A stretch of 61,256 nucleotides of DNA from Clostridiales bacterium UBA6386 (GTDB lineage: Bacteria > Bacillota > Clostridia > Oscillospirales > Oscillospiraceae), in the NCBI GenBank assembly GCA_002437585.1, contig DJQM01000031.1, positions 16,582-77,837 on the forward strand. The letters are read 5' to 3'. The notes under the pieces were generated by a model, which saw only the letters and a program-made list of their open reading frames with translations, was not told the origin of the DNA and did no database searches. The translations under genes were made by a program, and so were the position numbers. Below are positions 41,790-49,644 of the stretch, in pieces. Every line of letters begins with the position of its first letter. The first letter of the stretch is position 1.

Positions 41790-44060
41790 TTACAGTTCGA
41801 GGTAAGAATCGGAGTACAGAACGTGGTTCTTGAAGATGTCGCAGGACTTGATGGTCTCCATCAGCCGCTGGTCGTTGGGGTTGACGATGGCGGAGGTCAG
41901 ACCCTGCATCATAGCCATGGCGACCAGTGCGGAGTCCATGATGGGACGCAGTGCCTTGGGCGCGCCGTTGGAGTTGTTGGACAGACCGCCGGTGGACTTC
42001 AGACCCTCGGAGGAGAACAGCTTGATGGCCTCCAGAACCTCCATCTGCTTGTCCTGCATACCCTTGACCACCAGGAACAGGGGGTCGAACCACAGGTCGG
42101 TGGCCTCCATGCCCAGGCTCATGCCACGCTCGAGCATGTTGTGACAGTGCTTCATCCGCTCGTCGTTGTCCTTGGCGATGCCGTCGGCGGAGCACAGGGC
42201 GATACAGATGGCGTCGTTGGCGGCGGCCAGGTCGATGTTGGAGATACGGGAGCCGGCATCGGCGGAGTTGACGATGGGCTTACCGTTGGTACGGTTGTAG
42301 ACCTTGATACCGGCCTCGATGGCCCGCTTGTTGGCGGTATCCAGAGCCAGAGGCACGTTGTTGAAGTTCTCCTGGAGCAGCTTGACCGCCCACATCATAC
42401 GCTCGGGGCCGTCCTTCTCCGCAGGTCCGATGTTCACGTCCAGATAGGTGGCACCGGCGGCGATCTGCTCGGCGGCACGCTTCAGGATAGGCTCAGGATC
42501 CCGCTCGTCCATAGCCTTCCGGATGGAAGGCGCGATGCAGTGAATCCGCTCGCCGATGGTGACGAAGGTCTGAGACTCGGGGTTGTAGCCCTTGTAGTGA
42601 ACACCCATGTCCACCACCTTGATCTCGGGAACCTTGGTAGCCAGCAGCTCGTCGAAGGACAGCTCCTTGACCTCCACCTGGGTGGCGGCCTTGGCGGCGT
42701 TCTCGGCGGCGGCGGCGGCAGCGGCGGCCTCGTACTCCTTGTCCTTCATGTACTTGGGCAGCTGAACGGCCTCGGTAGGACCGACGACCACGTTCCAGCC
42801 GGGCAGCTTCTCGGAGATTTCGCCCTTCATAACGGCAACCTTGCCGGGGATGATCAGGGTGCGGTTCTTGATCTTGTTCGCGATATCCAGATCCTCAAAG
42901 GTCTTCTTCACGGAGTTGGAGGAGAACTTACCGGCAGCCCAGGCAGTCAGAACGGACATACCGGAAGCGTCGGTGATGATCAGGTTCACGGGCATGTTGG
43001 AACGCTCCAGCTCGCCGGAGACCAGGAAGTAGGTCAGCGCGAAGTCCACGGTCAGAGCGCAGGGGCTGTTCTCGTCGGCACCGTTCAGGGGGTAGATCTT
43101 GGACTCCACCTTCATGGGCTTCTGCGGATCGGTGAAGATGTTCTGACGCAGGCCATACAGCGGCAGAGCCTGGGCGTAGGTCATATGCTCCATGACCAGG
43201 ATGGAGCCGTACTTCTCGGTGAACATGGTGGCGTAGGCGGTCTGCAGGTGATCGTCACCCTTGGCAAGCCGGGCAATGTTCACGATGGAAGGATAACCGA
43301 AGCTCCGGTCGCCGTCCTTGATGGCGGTGCGGCGAACCAGAACGGCGTTGGCCAGGGTTTCCTTGGCGGTCTTGCCGGTGACGTCCACCACCAGGTTCTT
43401 GTTGCCCTTGGCTTCCAGCTTCTTCACGGTGTCGTACAGGTCGGACAGGGAGCCTGCGGAAACGCCCAGCACCACGCCCTTGGCGGTGGCCAGCTCGTTC
43501 ATGGCCTCCCAGTTGTCGGGGGTGGCACCGTCCAGGATCACGTTCTTGCCGGCGACCTCCAGAGCGGCCTTGGCGCACTCCAGATCCCAGCACTCCAGCA
43601 CCAGGTCACGGCCGGTGGCGGCGGCCTTCTTCACCAGCTCCGCGTAAACGGCGGGATCGGACTGGGTGTTGGCCACGAACACGAACTCCACATACATCCG
43701 CTCGCCGATCCGCTCGTAGTCGATCTTCTGCAGATCGGCCAGCTTCTTGTCGGCCTCCTCGGCGGACAGGCTGGTGCCCACGGCCACGGCGTACAGATTC
43801 TTGTTGACCAGAGTCTTCTCGTGACGGAACAGAACCGTCTCGCCGCCCAGCTTGTGGTCGCCGACGGTGATGGTCTTCATGGGAGGCGCGGTCTGCTCGT
43901 TGAGCATCGCCTTCGCGTCGTCAGAGAAGTAGGGGCACTTGTCGATGGACACAGCGCCCTGGGCCACCTTCATGCAGAACGCCATGCAGGTGGGGCTGCC
44001 GCACTCCTTACAGTTTTTCTTAGGAGACAGCTTAAAAATGTCAAGACCCTTCAAAGCCAT
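41790..44060 (-). CDS. AcsC-AcsE fusion: corrinoid Fe-S protein large subunit plus methyl-H4folate methyltransferase
   Basis: One 756-residue frame holding two proteins that are normally separate. Residues 1-437 match the CFeSP large subunit (CdhE/AcsC): [4Fe-4S] ligands Cys17, Cys20, Cys25 and Cys42, a TIM barrel, and a C-terminal B12-binding-like region with VVVGPTEAVQLPKY. Residues about 440-462 are an Ala-rich linker. Residues 497-756 match AcsE: FVTIGERIHCIAPSIRKAMD, LDVNIGPA, and pterin-contact residues Asp574 (LALDTAN), Asn598 (IVNSADAG), Asp659 (WFDPL) and Asn695 (GLSNNS). Both halves keep their key residues and near-full lengths. The AcsE half would deliver the methyl group to cobalamin held by the AcsC/AcsD dimer. 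GGAGGATACATACA precedes the ATG; 21 bases separate it from acsD. Confidence 0.93.
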   Translation of the reverse strand: MALKGLDIFKLSPKKNCKECGSPTCMAFCMKVAQGAVSIDKCPYFSDDAKAMLNEQTAPPMKTITVGDHKLGGETVLFRHEKTLVNKNLYAVAVGTSLSAEEADKKLADLQKIDYERIGERMYVEFVFVANTQSDPAVYAELVKKAAATGRDLVLECWDLECAKAALEVAGKNVILDGATPDNWEAMNELATAKGVVLGVSAGSLSDLYDTVKKLEAKGNKNLVVDVTGKTAKETLANAVLVRRTAIKDGDRSFGYPSIVNIARLAKGDDHLQTAYATMFTEKYGSILVMEHMTYAQALPLYGLRQNIFTDPQKPMKVESKIYPLNGADENSPCALTVDFALTYFLVSGELERSNMPVNLIITDASGMSVLTAWAAGKFSSNSVKKTFEDLDIANKIKNRTLIIPGKVAVMKGEISEKLPGWNVVVGPTEAVQLPKYMKDKEYEAAAAAAAAENAAKAATQVEVKELSFDELLATKVPEIKVVDMGVHYKGYNPESQTFVTIGERIHCIAPSIRKAMDERDPEPILKRAAEQIAAGATYLDVNIGPAEKDGPERMMWAVKLLQENFNNVPLALDTANKRAIEAGIKVYNRTNGKPIVNSADAGSRISNIDLAAANDAICIALCSADGIAKDNDERMKHCHNMLERGMSLGMEATDLWFDPLFLVVKGMQDKQMEVLEAIKLFSSEGLKSTGGLSNNSNGAPKALRPIMDSALVAMAMMQGLTSAIVNPNDQRLMETIKSCDIFKNHVLYSDSYLEL

Positions 44061-44081
44061 TGTATGTATCCTCCTTCCAAA

Positions 44082-45023
44082 TCAGACCAGTTCCGTGATG
44101 AACTTCTTGATGGTGGCAACGGCGGCGGGATGGCGCATAATGACAGCGTCGGCACCGCCGGTCAGGTTGGCAGCGGCAGTGGACACTTCCATGTCAATGG
44201 CGCGCTCTTCCCGGCTGCCCCATTCGGGCTCATCTTCCTCGGAAGCGGTGGACTCCTTCACGCTCCAGGCGTCAGGAGACACAGGGGACATAATGGGCAT
44301 CTGCAGATCGGCGTCGGACTGAGCCAGAGCGGCCAGACGGATCCGATCCAGGGTAGAAGCGACGTACTCGAAGCCGTAGCCCACGGCGGCGGTACCGACG
44401 TTCATGACGATGTTTTCGGGATTGATGGACAGGCCCTTGAGCATGATGTTCAGCTGCTTGGCCAGGTTGATGTCGTCGGCGGTCTCCGCGCCTACCTTCT
44501 GGCCGTAAGCCAAAGCCACGGAAGCGCCGACGGTCTTGTAGTCCTCGTTCCGGGCGGACAGAACCAGAATATTCTTGCCCTGCAGAGCCTCAGCAATCTT
44601 GCTGAACAGCTCGCCGTCCTTCTCGATGTTCTTGCAGCCCATGACCACGATGGGCATGGTGACGGCGTCAGCCACCGCCTTGGCGTCGGCAACGCAGTCG
44701 GCAACGGAGCGGTTGGCGCCGTTGGGATCGGCAGACTCGAAGTGCAGGCACAGGAAGTCCGCGCCGGGCATGGTTTCCGCCTTCTTGGCGTAGTCGGCCA
44801 TGGTGGTGCAGCCCGCGTAGAATTCCTTCAGCGCGGGAGCGTCCCAGGAAGCCGCCAGATCGGAGATCTCCACGCCGATCTTGGGAGCGTTCTCAATGGG
44901 AGCGTCGAAGGTGTAGAACGGCAGCACGTTCTGACCGCCGATGACGATTGCCTTGTCACCGGTGCCCAGGGTCACGGCATTGATCTTGCCGCTGAAGGGA
45001 GCCGTCTTGGGTGTGAAAGCCAT
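44082..45023 (-). CDS. acsD: Corrinoid iron-sulfur protein small subunit
   Basis: A 313-residue TIM-barrel subunit (CdhD/AcsD) that pairs with AcsC to hold the cobalamin methyl carrier. Family phrases: VTLGTGDKAIVIGGQNVLPF, PKIGVEISD, FLCLHFESADPNG and NIVMNVGTAAVGYGFEY; the closing region has MSPVSPDAWSVKE. Length and order are normal. GGGGGAAAAACACT precedes the ATG. 89 bases lie between it and cooC. Confidence 0.95.
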   Translation of the reverse strand: MAFTPKTAPFSGKINAVTLGTGDKAIVIGGQNVLPFYTFDAPIENAPKIGVEISDLAASWDAPALKEFYAGCTTMADYAKKAETMPGADFLCLHFESADPNGANRSVADCVADAKAVADAVTMPIVVMGCKNIEKDGELFSKIAEALQGKNILVLSARNEDYKTVGASVALAYGQKVGAETADDINLAKQLNIMLKGLSINPENIVMNVGTAAVGYGFEYVASTLDRIRLAALAQSDADLQMPIMSPVSPDAWSVKESTASEEDEPEWGSREERAIDMEVSTAAANLTGGADAVIMRHPAAVATIKKFITELV

Positions 45024-45112
45024 AGTGTTTTTCCCCCTTGATTGATTTTGGATGAGTTTATATGTTGGGCACCCGGAGCAGGTGATTCTGCTCTGTGTGT
45101 CACTTACGGAAA

Positions 45113-45877
45113 TTAAAGACCCAGGGACTTCATAATGTCCTTGAGAGCGGCCTTCATGGGATCGGTGTCCGGCAGCTTGGCGGAAGGCTCGCCGTCGCAG
45201 TCGCAGCGGTAAACCGCCTCGTCCTGGGGCAGCACGCCGAAAAGCTTCAGACCGTGCTTTTCGATCTCCTCCTTGACCCCCGCGTCCAGCACGCCGCCGG
45301 GTGCCCGGTTGACGATCACGCCCATCTGACCGGGGTTCAGGGACATCTCCTGCACCATTTCCGCCACTCGTGCCACGGCCTGAACGCCCCGGCGGGAGCA
45401 GTCGGAAATCAGCAGCATGGTGTCCACATGGGGCAGAGTGCCTCTGGCGATGTGCTCCAGACCCGCCTCGTTGTCCATAACCACATAGGTATAGTTGGGA
45501 AGGTACTTGGCCACCTGGGACTGAAGCACGCCGTTGACGTAGCAGTAGCAGCCCTTGCCCTGGGTGCGGCCCATGACCAGCATGTCGAAGTCGTCGTCCT
45601 CAATGAGCGCGTCGTTGAACTTCATCTCGGCGTAGTCCGCCTTGGTCATATTCTTGGGAATGGTGCCCTTCAGCTCCGCCTGAGCCATCTCCTCCCGGAT
45701 CTGACCCAAAGAGGTTTCCACCTCTACACCCAGAACCTCGTTCAGGTTGGAGTTGGCGTCCGCGTCCACCACCAGAACCGGACCATTCTTCTTTTTGCAC
45801 AGATAATCGATAATCATGCCGCAGGTGGTGGTTTTGCCCACGCCGCCCTTACCGGCAACCGCAATGGTATGAGGCAT
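45113..45877 (-). CDS. CooC/AcsF-type nickel insertion ATPase
   Basis: A 254-residue MinD-like P-loop ATPase. The deviant Walker A is AVAGKGGVGKTTTCG; VVDADANSNL follows; the cofactor-family CxC is in GRTQGKGCYCYVNG. Proteins of this group mature CO dehydrogenase or acetyl-CoA synthase with Ni. Its place before acsD suggests service to AcsB or to a CODH elsewhere; whether it is the AcsF or CooC subgroup cannot be settled by eye. AGGAGG lies before the ATG; the longer frame upstream overlaps metF and is rejected. Confidence 0.9.
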   Translation of the reverse strand: MPHTIAVAGKGGVGKTTTCGMIIDYLCKKKNGPVLVVDADANSNLNEVLGVEVETSLGQIREEMAQAELKGTIPKNMTKADYAEMKFNDALIEDDDFDMLVMGRTQGKGCYCYVNGVLQSQVAKYLPNYTYVVMDNEAGLEHIARGTLPHVDTMLLISDCSRRGVQAVARVAEMVQEMSLNPGQMGVIVNRAPGGVLDAGVKEEIEKHGLKLFGVLPQDEAVYRCDCDGEPSAKLPDTDPMKAALKDIMKSLGL

Positions 45878-45897
45878 ATTGCGTTCCTCCTGAAAAA

Positions 45898-46812
45898 TCA
45901 AAATGATGTATCCCGGGCTGCCCTGGCGATGGCCAGCACGTCCTCCGCACGATTCTGGGTCAGAAAATGGATTCCGTCCACGCCCCACCGGCGGTAAAGC
46001 CGGATCTGGCGCACTGTGTAGGCAGCCCCCGCTTCCCGGAATTGCGTGCGCTTGCGCTCCACCTCCGCGTCAAAGGGATCCTTGACAAAGGGGTTTGGGT
46101 AGATCCAGTAGTCGGAAAGAAGTCTGCACAGCTCCTCCGGAATGGCGCAGCCGCCGGTGGCCAGAGCCGTCCGGATGGTCGCCGCCTGATCGACTACAGG
46201 AGCCACCCCCGCCATCACCGGCAGGGTAATCCCCGCCGCCCGGATTCCGTCCAGCCAGATGTGGAAAATATCCATGTCCCAGCAAAGCCGGGTGATGAGA
46301 AAGTCCGCGCCAACCTCCTGGATGGCCTTCAGCCGGTTAATCTCCCCTTCCAGGGAGCTTCCCAGCGGCTCTCCCTCCGGCGCGCCGTCGGCCGCCACGA
46401 GAAATTCATTGCCGAATTCCCGGCGGATCAGCTTCACCAGCTCCGCCTCGTCAGAAAGACCCCAGCTCATCCGGCCTTCGCCGCCCTGAATGGCCATCAC
46501 GCAGCTTACGCCCCGGCCGCGATAGTTGCGCAGCTGCTCCCGGATGCCCTCCGCCGTATTTCCGGCGCAGGTCAGCTGGGTCATGGCCTGGCTTCTTCCG
46601 GTGGATACCACCGCGTCCAGAACCTCCAGGTTTTTCCCTGCATCCGCACCGCCCGCGCCATAGCTGCAGCACAAAAAGTCGGGGCTTTCCCGGTTCAGCC
46701 GGTCAAGCACCCCGTCCGGCTCCAGCAGCTCCCGACGTCCGGCCTCCGTTCTCGGAGGGAACACCTCAAAGGAGAGGGTATTATGCCTGCTAAGCGATTC
46801 CATAACAGACAT
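45898..46812 (-). CDS. metF: Methylenetetrahydrofolate reductase
   Basis: A 304-residue FAD-containing TIM barrel making methyl-H4folate, the methyl donor for the acs genes that follow. Seen: LSFEVFPPRTEAGRREL, the motif SYGAGGADA, GNEFLVAADGAPEGEP and LITRLCWDMDIFHIWLDG. No MetV partner gene is adjacent, unlike many acetogens. AGGAGGAGAG precedes the ATG at 46812; a second ATG three codons in is less well spaced. First gene of the acs operon, 20 bases before cooC. Confidence 0.92.
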   Translation of the reverse strand: MSVMESLSRHNTLSFEVFPPRTEAGRRELLEPDGVLDRLNRESPDFLCCSYGAGGADAGKNLEVLDAVVSTGRSQAMTQLTCAGNTAEGIREQLRNYRGRGVSCVMAIQGGEGRMSWGLSDEAELVKLIRREFGNEFLVAADGAPEGEPLGSSLEGEINRLKAIQEVGADFLITRLCWDMDIFHIWLDGIRAAGITLPVMAGVAPVVDQAATIRTALATGGCAIPEELCRLLSDYWIYPNPFVKDPFDAEVERKRTQFREAGAAYTVRQIRLYRRWGVDGIHFLTQNRAEDVLAIARAARDTSF

Positions 46813-46883
46813 TTTTCTCTCCTCCTGCCAGCCATTTTCCGCATCCTCGTCAGGGCGCACCTCGCCCATATCGATACGGCGTT

Positions 46884-46912
46884 ATCGTATCACATTTTCT
46901 CGGAAAATTCAA
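46884..46912 (-). promoter_or_regulatory. Promoter of the metF-acs operon
   Basis: TTGAAT, a 17-base spacer and TACGAT on the minus strand, about 70 bases before metF. The surrounding DNA is AT-rich compared with the coding regions. Confidence 0.7.
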
Positions 46913-47072
46913 CCCACAATTTCATATTTTTCTTTCCAAAGGCAAGATTTCCTCGATTTTTCAAAAACGCCCTGTTCCTAACGCCAAATCGTTCATTGTA
47001 TCGCCGCGCCAAAATAGCTGTTGTCACCGGTGGGGCAATCCCCCCGACATTCCAAGAGCCAATCGGGAGCTT

Positions 47073-47149
47073 GTAGGGGGCGATGCCCTCATCGCCCCGT
47101 CCTAAAAACGGCGGCGCATACTGCGGGTCGATGTGGGCATCGCTCCCTG
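47073..47149. repeat. Copy of GTAGGGGGCGATGCCC palindromic repeat
   Basis: GTAGGGGGCGATGCCCTCAT at left is mirrored by GATGTGGGCATCGCTCCCTG at right. A degenerate short repeat (TCACCGGTGGGGCAATCC) precedes it at 47024-47041. The gap 46913-47174 has no gene. Confidence 0.7.
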
Positions 47150-47174
47150 CTGGTTCTAAGGAAACTTGAAAGGA

Positions 47175-47193
47175 CGCGGTGCCTGGCACCGCG
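47175..47193 (-). terminator. Hairpin downstream of thrS
   Basis: CGCGGTGCC / GGCACCGCG stem 17 bases after the thrS stop. The T tract on the minus strand is short (GTCCTTTC). Confidence 0.6.
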
Positions 47194-47209
47194 CCCTTCC
47201 GCAATTTCA

Positions 47210-48970
47210 TTACACGTCCTTGCTCTTGGCGGCGATCTCCGCCAGGCACTTGTCCAGGAAGGCCTCGACGGTCATGGCGCCCAGATCCTCGCCCTTGCGG
47301 GTGCGGACGGACACGGTGCCGTTCTCCATATCCCGGTCGCCCACCACCAGCATATAGGGAACCTTCTGCATCTGAGCCTCCCGGATCTTGTAGCCCAGCT
47401 TCTCGCTGCGCAGATCGTTCTCCACCCGGATACCGGCCTCGTCCAGCTTGGCGGCAATCTGCGCCGCGTAATCATGGGCACGCTCGGTGACAGGCAGCAC
47501 CTTCACCTGCACAGGGGTCAGCCACAGGGGGAAGGCACCGGCAAAGTGCTCGGTGATCACGCCGATGAACCGCTCGATGGAGCCGAAGACCACCCGATGG
47601 ATCATGACCGGCTGATGCTTCAGGCCGTCCTCGCCCACATACTCCAGATGGAACCGCTCCGGCAGCTGGGAATCCAGCTGGATGGTGCCGCACTGCCAGG
47701 TACGACCCAGGCAGTCCTCAATGTGGAAGTCCAGCTTTGGGCCGTAGAACGCGCCGTCGCCCTCGTTGATGACGAAGTCCTTGCCCATGGCGGTGATGGC
47801 CTTCTTCAGGATATCCTGGTTGAACTCCCACTCCTCCACGGTGCCGATGTGATCTTCCGGCATGGTGGACAGCTCGATGGTATACTTCAGGCCGAACACG
47901 GAGTAGACCTCGTCAAAGAGCTTCACCACATTCTGAATTTCGGTTTCCATCTGCTCCTTCGTCATGAAGATGTGGGCATCGTCCTGGGTAAAGCACCGGA
48001 CCCGGAACAGTCCGTGGAGGGCACCGGACAGCTCATGCCGGTGCACCAGACCCAGCTCCCCCACCCGCAGGGGCAGATCCCGGTAGGAGTGAGGCTCGGA
48101 GGCGTACACCAGCATACCGCCGGGGCAGTTCATGGGCTTGATGGCGTAGTCCTGGCCGTCGATGACGGTGGTGTACATATTGTTCTTATAGTGATCCCAG
48201 TGGCCGGACTGCTCCCAGAGGGTACGGTTCAGGATCATGGGGGTGGAGACCTCCACATAGCCGTACTTCTTGTGCACCTGCCGCCAGTAGTCGATCAGGG
48301 TGTTGCGCAGCACCATACCCTTGGGCAGGAAGAAGGGGAAGCCGGGGCCATAATCGGTGAGCATGAACAGACCCAGCTCCTTGCCCAGCTTCCGGTGATC
48401 CCGCTTCTTGGCCTCTTCGATCCGGGCAAGGTACGCATCCAGCTCGTCCTTCGTGGGGAAGGCGATGCCGTAGATACGCTGGAGCATCTTCCGCTTGCTG
48501 TCGCCCCGCCAATAAGCACCGCAGGTGCTCAGCAGCTTGAAGCCGTTGTGCTTGACCCGACCGGTGTGATCCAGGTGAGGGCCGGCGCACAGGTCGGTGA
48601 ACTCGCCCTGGGTATAGAAGGAGATCACGGCGTCCTCGGGCAGGTCTTCGATGAGCTCCACCTTGTACGGCTCGTCCTTTTCCCGCATATAGGCGATGGC
48701 CTCCTCCCGGGGCTTCTCGCTGCGCACGATGGGCAGACGCTCCTTGCAGATTTTTTTCATTTCCCCCTCGATCTGGGTCAGGTGCTCCGGGGTGAAGGCA
48801 AAGGGCGCGTCAAAGTCATAGTACCAGCCCTCGTCGATGGCGGGGCCGATGGCCAGCTTCACCTCCGGCCACAGCCGCTTCACCGCCTGAGCCATAATGT
48901 GGGAGCAGGTGTGCCAGTAGGTTTTCCGGTACTCGGGGTTTTCAAAGGTGTACAGATTTTCTTCGGACAT
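47210..48970 (-). CDS. thrS: Threonyl-tRNA synthetase lacking the TGS domain
   Basis: A 586-residue class II synthetase. It begins inside the second editing-linked region (ENPEYRKTYWHTCSHIMAQA with zinc-type His residues in HTCSHIMAQAVKRLWP), then the catalytic core with TPMILNRTLWEQSGHW, NCPGGMLVY, RCFTQDDAHIF and the anticodon-binding domain. Usual ThrRS has about 640 residues because of an N-terminal TGS domain of about 60, which is missing here; AGGAGG directly before the ATG shows this is the true start. The gene is preceded by a T-box. Confidence 0.95.
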   Translation of the reverse strand: MSEENLYTFENPEYRKTYWHTCSHIMAQAVKRLWPEVKLAIGPAIDEGWYYDFDAPFAFTPEHLTQIEGEMKKICKERLPIVRSEKPREEAIAYMREKDEPYKVELIEDLPEDAVISFYTQGEFTDLCAGPHLDHTGRVKHNGFKLLSTCGAYWRGDSKRKMLQRIYGIAFPTKDELDAYLARIEEAKKRDHRKLGKELGLFMLTDYGPGFPFFLPKGMVLRNTLIDYWRQVHKKYGYVEVSTPMILNRTLWEQSGHWDHYKNNMYTTVIDGQDYAIKPMNCPGGMLVYASEPHSYRDLPLRVGELGLVHRHELSGALHGLFRVRCFTQDDAHIFMTKEQMETEIQNVVKLFDEVYSVFGLKYTIELSTMPEDHIGTVEEWEFNQDILKKAITAMGKDFVINEGDGAFYGPKLDFHIEDCLGRTWQCGTIQLDSQLPERFHLEYVGEDGLKHQPVMIHRVVFGSIERFIGVITEHFAGAFPLWLTPVQVKVLPVTERAHDYAAQIAAKLDEAGIRVENDLRSEKLGYKIREAQMQKVPYMLVVGDRDMENGTVSVRTRKGEDLGAMTVEAFLDKCLAEIAAKSKDV

Positions 48971-49010
48971 AACAATTCCTCCTGTTCCATTGGGGAAAGG
49001 GTATAAAAAA

Positions 49011-49250
49011 GCCCATCCCCTGAAAAATCAGGGGTGGGATACAGTAACATGCAGTATTCCACGGTTCCACCCTGGTTGCCTTCTTCCAAAAGAAAGCCAC
49101 TCATTGACGCCGTAACGGGCGCACCCGGCGGAGCATTTCCGCTCCGCGGCTCGGAAGTGGTTGCGCAGGCGGCAGGGTTACGGCTGTCTTTCACCAGGCG
49201 GCAGCCTCTCTGGGAATCTTACCGGCGCGCGTGTCTTCGTCGTTGCCTTT
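49011..49250 (-). promoter_or_regulatory. T-box riboswitch of thrS
   Basis: On the minus strand: stem I with CAGAGAGGCTG and a candidate Thr specifier ACC (in GCGCAACCACTTCC), the T-box core CAGGGTGGAACCGTGG (within 49057-49077), then terminator ATCCCACCCCTGA / TCAGGGGATGGGC with a T run (49011-49040). It should switch thrS on when uncharged tRNA-Thr accumulates. Confidence 0.92.
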
Positions 49251-49256
49251 GGCTGA

Positions 49257-49285
49257 AATCTAGCACAATTCCGGTCGGTTGTCAA
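49257..49285 (-). promoter_or_regulatory. Promoter of thrS
   Basis: TTGACA, a 17-base spacer and TAGATT on the minus strand, just upstream of the T-box leader. Confidence 0.8.
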
Positions 49286-49541
49286 CCCCGGCGGCGAAAA
49301 AATCCGAAGATTTTTCAAAATCGCCTGTTTCCGCCTGGCTCCGCCGCCCATAATCTCCCTCCGGCAGCAGCTTTCAAAAGGTTACAACGTTCGACGCATT
49401 ATGTTACTGTTTGTAACTATTTTGACGGCGGTTTTCGAGAAATCCCGACGCCAGACGACATCTTTCCCAACTGTATTTACATAATATTCTAACTTTTTTG
49501 CTTAATAAATGTGCATTATTCTATCCATTTTTGATATTTAC

Positions 49542-49569
49542 TTGACAATTTTGCGTATTTTGCTATAAT
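49542..49569 (+). promoter_or_regulatory. Promoter of the 3D/G5-domain gene
   Basis: TTGACA, a 16-base spacer and TATAAT within an AT-rich stretch (49,440-49,600). Confidence 0.8.
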
Positions 49570-49578
49570 AAAGCCAAG

Positions 49579-49621
49579 CAAATCGCAAGCCGAAAGAATT
49601 TGTTACTATTTGTTGCGATTT
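49579..49621 (+). promoter_or_regulatory. Inverted repeat in the leader of the 3D/G5-domain gene
   Basis: AAATCGCAA is mirrored by TTGCGATTT across a 25-base AT-rich loop, directly at the predicted transcript start and ending about 10 bases before the Shine-Dalgarno. It could be an operator or an RNA hairpin. Confidence 0.45.
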
Positions 49622-49644
49622 GGCATTTTCGGGAGGTGTGCCCC

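Noticed and set aside
41733..45041. A very long open frame on the plus strand opposite acsB-side genes
   Set aside because: It is antisense to acsC-acsE and acsD, has low-complexity His/Gly/Leu-rich sequence and no ribosome binding site; GC-rich third positions keep this antisense frame open.
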